Notes under the pieces: generated by a model
What the model was told of the DNA's origin: nothing
The model's database searches: none
Seen by the model: the letters and a program-made list of their open reading frames with translations, nothing else
Part shown: positions 18,707 through 26,134 of the stretch, piece by piece
Numbering within the stretch: the first letter of the stretch is position 1
Layout of the letters: each line of letters begins with the position of its first letter
DNA from: Modestobacter sp. VKM Ac-2985
GTDB lineage: Bacteria > Actinomycetota > Actinomycetes > Mycobacteriales > Geodermatophilaceae
DNA: 64,000 nt
Direction: 5' to 3'
Assembly (NCBI RefSeq): GCF_026967925.1
Contig: NZ_JAPVBI010000001.1
Span: 1,821,894 to 1,885,893, forward strand
Program-made: the position numbers and the translations under genes

Positions 18707-19128
18707 CCGGCCGACCCCAGGTGCTGTTCGTCTGCGTGCACAACGCGGGCAAGTCCCAGCTCGCCGCCGGTCTGATGCGGGACCTGGCCGGGGACGCCGT
18801 CGAGGTGCGCTCCGCCGGGACGGCGCCGGGTGCGGCGGTCAACGGGGAGTCTGCGGACTCCCTGGCCGAGGTCGGCATCGACATCACCGCGGAGCGTCCC
18901 GAGCCGCTCACCGATCAGCTGGTGCGCGACGCCGACGTCGTGGTGACCCTCGGCCGCGAGGCCCGGGTGGTCCCGGTGCCCGGCACCCGCTTCCTGACCT
19001 GGGACGTCGACGAACCCTCCGCGCGCGGCATCGAGGGGATGGCCCGGATGCGGCTGGTGCGGGACGACATCGCCGCCCGGGTGCGAGCCCTGGCCACCGA
19101 GCTCGGCGTCGGCCTGCGCCCGGGATGA
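18703..19128 (+). CDS. arsC: divergent arsenate reductase (mycothiol-type), CX5K variant
   Basis: A 141 aa relative of the preceding two reductases. The loop reads VCVHNAGKSQLAAG, with Lys in place of the usual Arg after CX5. The MGCGDACPV relay block is replaced by LGREARVVPVPG, so only the first cysteine remains. This pattern fits the single-cysteine ArsC group of actinobacteria that works with mycothiol and mycoredoxin. The start GTG overlaps the previous stop. It is the last gene of the operon and converges on a stress-type gene. Confidence 0.85.
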   Translation: MTGRPQVLFVCVHNAGKSQLAAGLMRDLAGDAVEVRSAGTAPGAAVNGESADSLAEVGIDITAERPEPLTDQLVRDADVVVTLGREARVVPVPGTRFLTWDVDEPSARGIEGMARMRLVRDDIAARVRALATELGVGLRPG

Positions 19129-19166
19129 GCCGGCCTGCCCTGCGGGGACGGGGGCCTGGCCTCCGG

Positions 19167-19622
19167 TCAGGTCCTCGCGTCGGCCTCCTGGTCAGCGACC
19201 AGGTGGGTGACCGTGACGCCCGTGGCCTTGCGCAGCCGGGACGGGAGGTCGCGGTGCAGCCACTGCGAGAGCCCGCGGGGCAGCGTGGAGACGACGATCT
19301 CGTCGGCGGTGAAGTGGTGCAGCGCGATGCGGACGGCCTCCAGGGCGTCCGGGTCGCCCACCTCGCCGGTGACCGTGGCCCCCAGCGACCCGAGCTGCTC
19401 GAGGGCGTGGTCCAGGCGCTGCGCCGCGAGCGCGTAGGCGCGGTCGGCCGGGGCGGGGCCCAGGTGCTGGTAGGCGCTGGGGACGTCCACCTGGTCGTCC
19501 AGCGGCGTGGCCGGTGCCACGACGTGGAACTCGTGCGTCTCGGTGGCGACCCGCTCCTCCACGGCCGCGCTGAGTCTGTCTGTGGTGAGGGTCTGGTTGG
19601 CGACGATCAGGCAGCGGCGCAT
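19167..19622 (-). CDS. stress-type Rossmann-like protein, paralogue of gene at 62567
   Basis: A 151 aa protein starting MRRCLIVANQTL, with a central GEVGDPDALEAVRIALHHF and TADEIVVSTLPRGLSQWLHR. The alternating strands and helices and the ADEIVVST region resemble the universal stress protein fold, but the ATP-loop GXXGSXXR is not evident. A clear paralogue lies at 62567-63001. The ATG at 19622 is preferred because GGGAGGACGAGG precedes it; an in-frame upstream start would add 15 residues. It sits inside the ars region in opposite orientation; a role in arsenic is not implied. Confidence 0.72.
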   Translation of the reverse strand: MRRCLIVANQTLTTDRLSAAVEERVATETHEFHVVAPATPLDDQVDVPSAYQHLGPAPADRAYALAAQRLDHALEQLGSLGATVTGEVGDPDALEAVRIALHHFTADEIVVSTLPRGLSQWLHRDLPSRLRKATGVTVTHLVADQEADART

Positions 19623-19693
19623 CCTCGTCCTCCCGTCGGGTCGGGCACCCACTGTGACTCCCGTCATGGTCGCGCGCCAGCCCGGGTGCTGCG

Positions 19694-20944
19694 GTGAGCG
19701 TCGGACCGGGTCTGTCCCGCCGGCTCGGCACCGGCGACGCGGTCGTCATCGGCCTGGGGTCGATGATCGGCGCGGGCGTCTTCGCCGCCTTCGCCCCGGC
19801 CGCGCAGGCCGCCGGCGCGGGGTTGCTGATCGGGCTGGCGATCGCCGCCGTGGTCGCCTGGTGCAACGCCACCGCCTCGGCCCAGCTCGCCGCGCAGTAC
19901 CCCGCCTCCGGCGGCACCTACGTCTACGGGCGGGAGCAGCTCGGGGACTGGTGGGGCTTCCTCGCCGGCTGGGGGTTCGTGATCGGCAAGACGGCCAGCT
20001 GCGCGGCGATGGCGCTCACGTTCGCCGCGTACGCCGCGCCGGCCGGCTGGCAGCGCCCGGTCGCCGTGGCCGCGGTGCTGGCGCTCACCGCGACGAACTA
20101 CCGCGGCGTGACCCGCACCGCCGGGCTCACCCGGGTGATCGTCACCGTCGTGCTGACCGCGCTGGCCGTCGCGGTCGCCGCGATGCTCGTCGGCGGCCCG
20201 CCGGGCGGGACGGCGCCGGGGGACTGGGCGGTCGAGGGCGGCGTCCTCGGGGTGCTGCAGTCGGCCGGGCTGCTGTTCTTCGCCTTCGCCGGCTACGCGC
20301 GCATCGCGACGATGGGCGAGGAGGTCCGCGACCCGGCGCGGACCATCCCGCGTGCGATCCAGCTGGCGCTGGGGCTCACCGTCGCGGTGTACCTGGTGGT
20401 CGCGGTGTCGCTGCTGACGACGCTGGGCGCCGACGGCGTCGCGGCCACCGCCGAACCGCTGGCCGCCGCCGTGGCCGCCGGCAGCTGGGACTGGGCCGGG
20501 CCGGTGGTGCGGATCGGCGCGGCCGCAGCGGCGCTCGGCGCGCTGCTGGCCCTGATCGCCGGGGTGGGGCGGACCAGCCTGGCGATGGGCCGGCAGGGCG
20601 ACCTGCCGCGGTACCTGGCGGCGGTGCACCCGCGCTTCTCCGTGCCGCACCGGGCCGAGGTCACCGTCGGCGTCGTCGTCTGTCTGCTCGTGCTGACCGT
20701 CGACCTGCGCGGCGCGATCGGCTTCTCCTCCTTCGGTGTACTGCTCTACTACGCCGTCGCCAACGCCGCGGCGTTCACCCAGGACGGCGAGCACCGCCGG
20801 TTCCCCCGGGCGCTGCAGGTCCTCGGCCTGGTGGGCTGCCTGGTCCTGGTGGCGACCCTGCCGTGGCAGGCCGTGGTCGCCGGCACCGCGGTCTTCGCCG
20901 TGGGCATCGCCTACCGGGCCACCCGGCTGCGGCTGGCCCGCTGA
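19694..20944 (+). CDS. APC-superfamily amino acid permease
   Basis: A 416 aa membrane transporter with about 12 spans. It shows the APC signatures LGTGDAVVIGLGSMIGAGVF in span 1, YPASGGTYVYGREQLG near span 3, and FFAFAGYARIATMGEEVRDPARTIPRA in the span 6-7 loop. These fit the basic/neutral amino acid group; the substrate cannot be read from sequence. The GTG start lies 71 bp from the divergent stress gene. It does not belong to the ars pathway by sequence, and its presence between the two ars operons may be chance. Confidence 0.85.
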   Translation: MSVGPGLSRRLGTGDAVVIGLGSMIGAGVFAAFAPAAQAAGAGLLIGLAIAAVVAWCNATASAQLAAQYPASGGTYVYGREQLGDWWGFLAGWGFVIGKTASCAAMALTFAAYAAPAGWQRPVAVAAVLALTATNYRGVTRTAGLTRVIVTVVLTALAVAVAAMLVGGPPGGTAPGDWAVEGGVLGVLQSAGLLFFAFAGYARIATMGEEVRDPARTIPRAIQLALGLTVAVYLVVAVSLLTTLGADGVAATAEPLAAAVAAGSWDWAGPVVRIGAAAAALGALLALIAGVGRTSLAMGRQGDLPRYLAAVHPRFSVPHRAEVTVGVVVCLLVLTVDLRGAIGFSSFGVLLYYAVANAAAFTQDGEHRRFPRALQVLGLVGCLVLVATLPWQAVVAGTAVFAVGIAYRATRLRLAR

Positions 20945-20965
20945 CGCCTGCCCGGGGCGATGCGG

Positions 20966-22378
20966 TCAACAGGCCGACGAGGAGGCCCCGGCGCTCACCG
21001 GTTCCGGGGTCGCGCCGCAGCAGCTCACCGGCTCGGGGTCCTCGGCCGACCACCCGTGGGCACTCCCGGTGGCGAAGCCGACGCCGGCGGACTCGGCGGC
21101 CTCCCGGTCGCCCAGGTCGGTGCTGCAGACCCCGGTCGAGGGGAGGTGCAGCTGCACGGAGTCCGCGGCCTCGGTGTCCCCGGCCAGCGCGGCGGCGATC
21201 GAGCGGACCTGCTCGTAGCCGGTGGCCAGCAGGAACGTGGGGGCGCGCCCGTAGGACTTCATGCCCACCAGGTAGAAGCCCTCGTCGGGGTGGGCCAGGT
21301 CGCGGTGCCCGTGCGGCGGCACGGTGCCGCAGGAGTGGGAGTTCGGGTCGATCAGCGGCGCCAGCCGGGCCGGGGCCTCGAGGGCGGCGTCGAGGTCGAG
21401 CCGCACCTCGCGCAGCAGGTCCAGGTCGGGGCGGAAGCCGGTGGCGGCGGCCACCGCGTCGACCGCCAGCTCCAGCGGGGCGCCGTCCCGGCCGGTGCCG
21501 AGCAGGCGCAGCCGGCCGTCACCGGTCGGTGCGAGCTCGGTCCAGGTGACCTCGCGGTGCAGCTCGACGTGCCCGGCCTGGACGGCGGCCTTCAGCGTCG
21601 AGCCGAGCAGCCCGCGCGCGGGCAGCCCGTCGGAGTCGCCACCGCCGTAGAGCCGGGCGGGGGAGCGGCCACGGATGGTCCAGCTGATCCGCGTGCCCGG
21701 CTCGCTCTGCTGCAGCTCCACCAGGGCCAGCAGCGTGTTCGCCGCCGAGTGGCCCATGCCGACCACCACGGTGTGCTTCCCGGCGAACCGGGCGCGGTCC
21801 CGGCCGAGCACGTCGGGCAGCGGCCCGACCAGCCAGTCGCCGGCCTGCTCTTCCCCGATCGCGGGGAGACCGGCCGCGCCGAGCGGGTTGCGCTGACCCC
21901 AGGTGCCCGAGGCGTCGACGACCGCGCGGGCGGTCAGGTCCTGCACCCGGCCGTCGACGACGGTGCGCACCACGTACGCCCGGCCCTCCCGACCGACGGT
22001 GCGGGTCTTGTCCACCCCGGCCCGGCTGACCGCGACCACCCGGGTGCCGGTGCGGATCCGGCCGGCCAGCTGCGGCGTCGCGGCCAGGGGCGCCAGGTAC
22101 CGCTCGACGAGCTCGGTGCCGGTGGGCAACGCCGTCCGGTCGGGGGACTCCCAGCCGGTCTGTTCCAGCAGCCGGACGGCGGCGTCGTCGACGTCGTACT
22201 CCCAGGGGGAGAACAGCCGCACGTGCCCCCAGTCCCGCACCGCGGCCGCGGGCTGGTCGCCGGCCTCCAGCACGAGCGGCTCCATGCCCTGCTCCAGCAG
22301 GTGTGCGGCGGCGGCCAGGCCCACCGGGCCTGCGCCGATCACCACGACCGGCAGGTCGTTCGTCGGGTTCGCGCTCAT
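20966..22378 (-). CDS. arsO: ArsO-like flavin-binding monooxygenase
   Basis: A 470 aa FAD/NAD(P) oxidoreductase. PVVVIGAGPVGLAAAAHLLEQG binds FAD, KHTVVVGMGHSAANTLLAL is the NAD(P) fold, and VDAVAAATGFRPDLDLL lies near the C-terminal FAD contact. It resembles ArsO-type monooxygenases of actinobacterial ars operons, whose reaction is not settled. The last 60 residues form a tail with VCST, SCCG and a terminal Cys that could bind metalloids. It is divergent from the second arsR, with a palindromic operator between them, which supports arsenic control. Confidence 0.75.
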   Translation of the reverse strand: MSANPTNDLPVVVIGAGPVGLAAAAHLLEQGMEPLVLEAGDQPAAAVRDWGHVRLFSPWEYDVDDAAVRLLEQTGWESPDRTALPTGTELVERYLAPLAATPQLAGRIRTGTRVVAVSRAGVDKTRTVGREGRAYVVRTVVDGRVQDLTARAVVDASGTWGQRNPLGAAGLPAIGEEQAGDWLVGPLPDVLGRDRARFAGKHTVVVGMGHSAANTLLALVELQQSEPGTRISWTIRGRSPARLYGGGDSDGLPARGLLGSTLKAAVQAGHVELHREVTWTELAPTGDGRLRLLGTGRDGAPLELAVDAVAAATGFRPDLDLLREVRLDLDAALEAPARLAPLIDPNSHSCGTVPPHGHRDLAHPDEGFYLVGMKSYGRAPTFLLATGYEQVRSIAAALAGDTEAADSVQLHLPSTGVCSTDLGDREAAESAGVGFATGSAHGWSAEDPEPVSCCGATPEPVSAGASSSAC

Positions 22379-22427
22379 GCCGTGCTCACGTCCTCGCTCG
22401 TCGGTGGTCCGTCCAACGTCGAGTGAC

Positions 22428-22449
22428 GTTAACAGCGAATGCTGTTGAC
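22428..22449. promoter_or_regulatory. Operator between arsO-like gene and second arsR
   Basis: GTTAACAGC-GAAT-GCTGTTGAC, an inverted repeat with 9-bp arms, one mismatch and a 4-bp spacer. The right arm ends in TTGACA (22445-22450), a -35-like box for arsR; CAGACT 15 bp on could be its -10 and lies 7 bp before the ATG. A repressor here would shut both divergent genes. The arm sequence differs from that of O1/O2, so the two ArsR proteins probably have separate sites. Confidence 0.65.
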
Positions 22450-22478
22450 AACAACCGTCGTGTGGCAGACTGGTCGGC

Positions 22479-22838
22479 ATGCGCCAGGACCTGGACGTGC
22501 GACTGCTCGACGTCGACGAGCTGACCTCTCCCGCCGACCGTGCCCGCCTGCTCGCCCCGCAGCTCAAGGCGCTCGGTGACCCGAACCGGCTGCACCTGCT
22601 CCTGCTGCTGGCCGAGGGCCCGCGCACGGTCCGGGAGCTGACCGACGCCGCCGGCATGAGCCAGACCCTGGTCAGCCACCACCTGGCGCCGCTGCGCGAG
22701 CAGGGCCTGGTCAGCATCACGCCGAAGGGCCGCAGCAACGTCTACGCGCTGTGCTGCGAGGCCCTCGCCGGGCCGGTGAAGGCGCTGGCCACGCTGGCCG
22801 CGCTGACCCCCGAGGGCGCCGACGCCTGCTGCTCCTGA
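22479..22838 (+). CDS. ArsR-family repressor (second copy)
   Basis: A 119 aa winged-helix repressor with LAPQLKALGDPNRLHLLLLL, VRELTDAAGMSQTLVSHHLAPL and the wing SITPKGRSNVYALCCEAL. It lacks the CVCDL site of the first copy. Instead it has a Cys pair in ALCCEAL after the wing and a Cys pair at the C-terminus (DACCS). This arrangement fits C-terminal metalloid-sensing ArsR groups. It faces the arsO-like gene, and a 9-bp-arm inverted repeat lies between them. Its leader is very short, as for the first arsR. Confidence 0.88.
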   Translation: MRQDLDVRLLDVDELTSPADRARLLAPQLKALGDPNRLHLLLLLAEGPRTVRELTDAAGMSQTLVSHHLAPLREQGLVSITPKGRSNVYALCCEALAGPVKALATLAALTPEGADACCS

Positions 22839-22856
22839 CCTGACCCGGGCCGTCCG

Positions 22857-23651
22857 TCAGCGCCGGCGGGGAGCCCAGGGGTCGTCGGGGTCGAAGTCGT
22901 CGAACTCGTCCGCCGCCGTGCCTGCGGTGCTCGCGCCCGGGGCCGGGCGGGCCGCGGCCTCCAGGGCGGCGTCCCGCTCCGCGGCCCGCTGGGCCCGCTC
23001 CAGCCGGGCGTCCTCGCGCAGCTGCCGGCGGCTCGGCGTCCCGTCGGGGTTGGTGAGCGCCAGCCAGTCGTCCTTCTGCCGCCACAGCAACGCACCGGCC
23101 AGCGGGAGGCCCAGCGGCACGACGTAGCCGGCCACCCGCTCCATGCCGCCCTCGCCGAGGCCGACGAAGACGGCCGAGGCGAAGAAGATCGTCGCGATGA
23201 CGCCGACCAGCCCGAGCAGGGCCAGCGTGGTGCCCAGCGGCTCCGAGCGCGGCCGCACCCCGTAGGCCAGCGCGATCAGCCCGATCCCGCCGCCGAGGAA
23301 GTGCGCGCCGGCCGCGATCGCGTGGACCGTCGTGTTGCCGTCGGAGGGGAAGAGCCCGACCAGGAGCACCCCGAGCCCGGCCACGACCAGCACCGGGCGG
23401 GCCAGTCGGCCACCCGTGCCGGCCAGTCCCGGCCGCAGCAGCAGTGCCCCGGCGATGATCAGCACCCCCTGCAGGACGAAGGAGGCGTTCATCAGCAGCC
23501 GGGCGGGCGAGGCCGCCGTCCCCAGGTCGCTGATCACGTCCGCCGAGTACGAGTAGCCCTCGTACTGCAGCGCCGCGATCGCCTCGACGACGAAGAACTG
23601 CAGGGTCAGCACCCACGCGAGCCCGCCCCAGCGGTACCGGCTGTCCGTCAC
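22857..23651 (-). CDS. DUF998-family membrane protein
   Basis: A 264 aa protein with about six membrane spans. The stretch from residue 25, [22 protein letters not shown], the [23 protein letters not shown] block and the paired histidines fit DUF998, a six-span family related to ferric-reductase-like and CrgA-type membrane proteins of unknown role. The last 75 residues are cytosolic, charged and rich in Arg, then Asp/Glu. GTG 23651 is preferred over longer frames because the added residues lack membrane or family character. It is divergent from a YnfA gene with only 49 bp between starts. Confidence 0.75.
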   Translation of the reverse strand: MTDSRYRWGGLAWVLTLQFFVVEAIAALQYEGYSYSADVISDLGTAASPARLLMNASFVLQGVLIIAGALLLRPGLAGTGGRLARPVLVVAGLGVLLVGLFPSDGNTTVHAIAAGAHFLGGGIGLIALAYGVRPRSEPLGTTLALLGLVGVIATIFFASAVFVGLGEGGMERVAGYVVPLGLPLAGALLWRQKDDWLALTNPDGTPSRRQLREDARLERAQRAAERDAALEAAARPAPGASTAGTAADEFDDFDPDDPWAPRRR

Positions 23652-23700
23652 GGTGAGCCATGGTCCCAGCCCCGGCTGTGCGACCGGGAGACTGGCCGGT

Positions 23701-24033
23701 GTGACCATCCGCTCCATCGCCCTGTTCGTGCTCGCCGCCCTGCTGGAGATCGGCGGCGCCTGGCTGGTCTGGCAGGGCCTGCGGGAGCACCGCGGCTGGC
23801 TGTGGGTGGGCATCGGGATGGTGTCGCTGGCGCTCTACGGCATGGTCGCCACGCTGCAGCCGGAGGCCGCCTTCGGCCGCGTGCTCGCCGCCTACGGCGG
23901 GGTCTTCGTCGCCGGGTCACTGCTCTGGGGGATGGCCGCCGACGGCTTCCGGCCCGACCGCTGGGACGTCGGCGGTGCGCTGGTCTGCCTGCTCGGCGTC
24001 GCGCTGATCATGTACGCGCCCCGGGGCGCCTGA
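23701..24033 (+). CDS. YnfA family (UPF0060) small membrane protein
   Basis: A 110 aa protein with four membrane spans and the family marks [45 protein letters not shown] and [21 protein letters not shown]. YnfA proteins resemble small multidrug resistance pumps and have been linked to drug efflux in some bacteria; many actinobacterial copies are untested. The GTG start is close to the divergent DUF998 gene, so both may share promoter control. It converges on the gene ending at 24043. Confidence 0.88.
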   Translation: MTIRSIALFVLAALLEIGGAWLVWQGLREHRGWLWVGIGMVSLALYGMVATLQPEAAFGRVLAAYGGVFVAGSLLWGMAADGFRPDRWDVGGALVCLLGVALIMYAPRGA

Positions 24034-24042
24034 GCAGCTCGT

Positions 24043-24468
24043 TCAGGCGGTGACCCCGGCGTGGGTGAGCACGGCGGCGTACTGGGCGGGCGACAGCCAC
24101 GACGGGTTGCTCCCCGCGGGCATCCGCAGCACCTCCGCCGAGCGGGTCTCCGGGTCGGCCAGCAGGTCCGCCCGGTCCACCGGGTGGGCCAGCCGGGTCC
24201 ACCGGACGGCGACCGCCGGCCCGCCCGGGGCCGCGGCGTCCACCGGCCCGGCCAGCTCACCGAGGGCGTGCACCCCGGGCCGGTCGCGGCCGCTCACCCA
24301 CAGCAGGCACGGCCGGCCCGGGGTCAGCAGCGTCAGCCGGTAGGAGGGCCGGACGCACCGGTCCAGCACGGCGACGGCGCCGGGCCGCCAGTCGGGGAGC
24401 AGCGCCTCCGGCGGCCGGCTGCTCTTCAGCACCCAGCAGGCGACGTCCTCGGCGGTCAGCTGCGGCAC
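24043..24468 (-). CDS. possible EVE/PUA-like domain protein
   Basis: About 141 aa. It has ACWVLKSSRPPEALLPDW at the start, CVRPSYRLTLLTPGRPCLLWVSG in the middle and VLRMPAGSNPSWLSPAQYAAVL at the end. The pattern of a WVLK strand, a basic turn and a PG..CLLWVSG strand recalls EVE/PUA-fold proteins that bind modified bases, but the match is weak. GTG 24468 is a likely start because it directly precedes PQLTAEDVACW; a longer start cannot be excluded. It is divergent from the MurE-like gene, 103 bp away. Confidence 0.55.
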   Translation of the reverse strand: MPQLTAEDVACWVLKSSRPPEALLPDWRPGAVAVLDRCVRPSYRLTLLTPGRPCLLWVSGRDRPGVHALGELAGPVDAAAPGGPAVAVRWTRLAHPVDRADLLADPETRSAEVLRMPAGSNPSWLSPAQYAAVLTHAGVTA

Positions 24469-24571
24469 GTCCGGAGCCAACCAGGTCGCCCCGCGTGTCG
24501 GCGAGGGGGTCGGTGGCGCGCCACCGGATCTCGTGCTGCCGAGTGCCGGCCGCTCGCCTACCGTCGGCCGC

Positions 24572-26089
24572 GTGTCGCTCCCCGCGGTGCCCTGGGCATC
24601 CGTCGAGTCCCGTGCCCGCACCGTGGCCGCCGGCCCCGTCGTCCGCTCCGGAGGCGAGGACCACCTGCTGTTGCACGGACTGGTCACCGACTCCCGGGCG
24701 GTGACCCCCGGCTGCCTGTTCGCCTGCGTGCGCGGGGCGCACAGTGACGGACACCGGTTCGCCGCGTCGGCCCTGGCCCGTGGCGCCGCGGCGCTCCTCG
24801 TCGACCGGCCCCTGCCGGTGGCGGCGCCCCAGCTGCTGGTGCCCTCGGTCCGGGCCCTGCTCGGCCCGCTGGGCGCGTTGCTGGCCGGGGACCCCGGAGA
24901 GCAGCTGCGGCTGGTCGGCGTGACCGGCAGCAACGGCAAGACGACGACCAGCACGCTGGTGCGCGGGGTGCTCGAGGCAGCGGGGGAGTGCGCCGGGGTG
25001 GTCACCACGCTGGGCGCCCGGGTCGACGGGCAGACCCGGGGCACCCGGCTGACCACCCCCGAGGCACCGGAACTGCACGGGCTGCTGCGCTGGATGCTCG
25101 AGGCGGGCGCGACCAGTGCCGTGGTCGAGGCCTCCTCCATCGCGCTGGACGTCGGCCGGGTCGACGCCGTCCACGTCGAGGTGGCGGTCTTCACCGGCTT
25201 CGAGGAGGACCATCTCGACCACCACGGCACGATCGAGCAGTACTGGGCGAGCAAGGCGCTGCTGTTCACCCCCGAGCGCACCGACAGCGCCGTCGTCGTG
25301 GTCGACGACCCGTGGGGACGCCGGCTGGCCGACCAGGCTCGGGTGCCGGTGACCCGGGTGGCCACCCAGCCAGGGGTGGCGGCCGACGTCCGGGTGCTGG
25401 CCTGGCACACCGGCGCGGACGGCACCAGCCTGGTCGTCGAGGACGGCGGTGGGCGGCACTGGGTCTGCTCCCCGCTGGTCGGCCGGGTGCACGTCGGCAA
25501 CATCGCCGCGGCCTGGGCGACCGGCCGCTCGCTCGGGCTGCCGGCGGACACGATCGCCGCCGGCCTGGCCGCCACCGCGGCACCGGCGGGGCGCAACACC
25601 CTGCTGCGCGGACCGGGCGGTCCCCTCGTCGTCGTCGACTACGCCCACACCCCCCGAGCGCTGGCCGCCGCCGTGCAGACCGCCCGTGACCTCACCGGAC
25701 CCGGCGGTCAGGTGCACCTGGTGCTCGGGGCCCGCGGCCGCCGCGACCGGTACAAACGCCAGGGGCTCGGCGTCTCCGCCCGCGCCGCGGACGTGGTGTG
25801 GCTGACCAACGAGGGCAGTCACGGGGAGCGCCCGGAGGCGATCGTCGAGGAGCTGCGGGTCGGTCTGATCGGCAGCACCGCGACCGTGCACACCGTGCTG
25901 GACCGCCGGGAGGCGATCACCGCCGCCGTCGATGCCGCCGGCAGCCGGGACGTGGTGCTCCTCGTCGGTCGCGGCCACGAGACCACGCTCACCGACGGCG
26001 GCGCCCCCGTGCCCTTCGACGACGCCGAGGTGGCGCAGGAGGCGCTGGACTCCCGGGCCGCCGAGCTGGTGGAGGACCAGGCCTGCTGA
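24572..26089 (+). CDS. MurE-like Mur ligase paralogue lacking the DNPR motif
   Basis: A roughly 505 aa Mur ligase with the three-domain plan: N-terminal UDP-binding part (LVTDSRAVTPGCLFACVRG), the ATP domain with VGVTGSNGKTTT, TTPEAPEL, EASSIALDVGRVD and EDHLDHHG, and a C-terminal domain with VDYAHTPRAL and LVGRGHETT. The MurE position that normally reads DNPR reads TNEG here, so typical meso-diaminopimelate selection is lost. The gene is alone, not in a division cluster, so it is probably a second copy with a different amino-acid substrate. GTG 24572 fits a leaderless start; ATG 24533 is the alternative. Confidence 0.8.
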   Translation: MSLPAVPWASVESRARTVAAGPVVRSGGEDHLLLHGLVTDSRAVTPGCLFACVRGAHSDGHRFAASALARGAAALLVDRPLPVAAPQLLVPSVRALLGPLGALLAGDPGEQLRLVGVTGSNGKTTTSTLVRGVLEAAGECAGVVTTLGARVDGQTRGTRLTTPEAPELHGLLRWMLEAGATSAVVEASSIALDVGRVDAVHVEVAVFTGFEEDHLDHHGTIEQYWASKALLFTPERTDSAVVVVDDPWGRRLADQARVPVTRVATQPGVAADVRVLAWHTGADGTSLVVEDGGGRHWVCSPLVGRVHVGNIAAAWATGRSLGLPADTIAAGLAATAAPAGRNTLLRGPGGPLVVVDYAHTPRALAAAVQTARDLTGPGGQVHLVLGARGRRDRYKRQGLGVSARAADVVWLTNEGSHGERPEAIVEELRVGLIGSTATVHTVLDRREAITAAVDAAGSRDVVLLVGRGHETTLTDGGAPVPFDDAEVAQEALDSRAAELVEDQAC

Positions 26090-26134
26090 CCCCCCGCGCT
26101 GGGTGCCGAGCTCCACCCGGGCAGGCTCCCGGGC

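Noticed and set aside
19129-19166. Terminator between arsC and the stress-type gene
   Set aside because: GGCC blocks are present, but no stem of more than a few exact pairs could be drawn.
14588-22838. Arsenic region as a recent mobile island
   Set aside because: No integrase, transposase, tRNA or direct-repeat ends were found, and base composition looks like that of the neighbours. Horizontal origin cannot be supported from this window.
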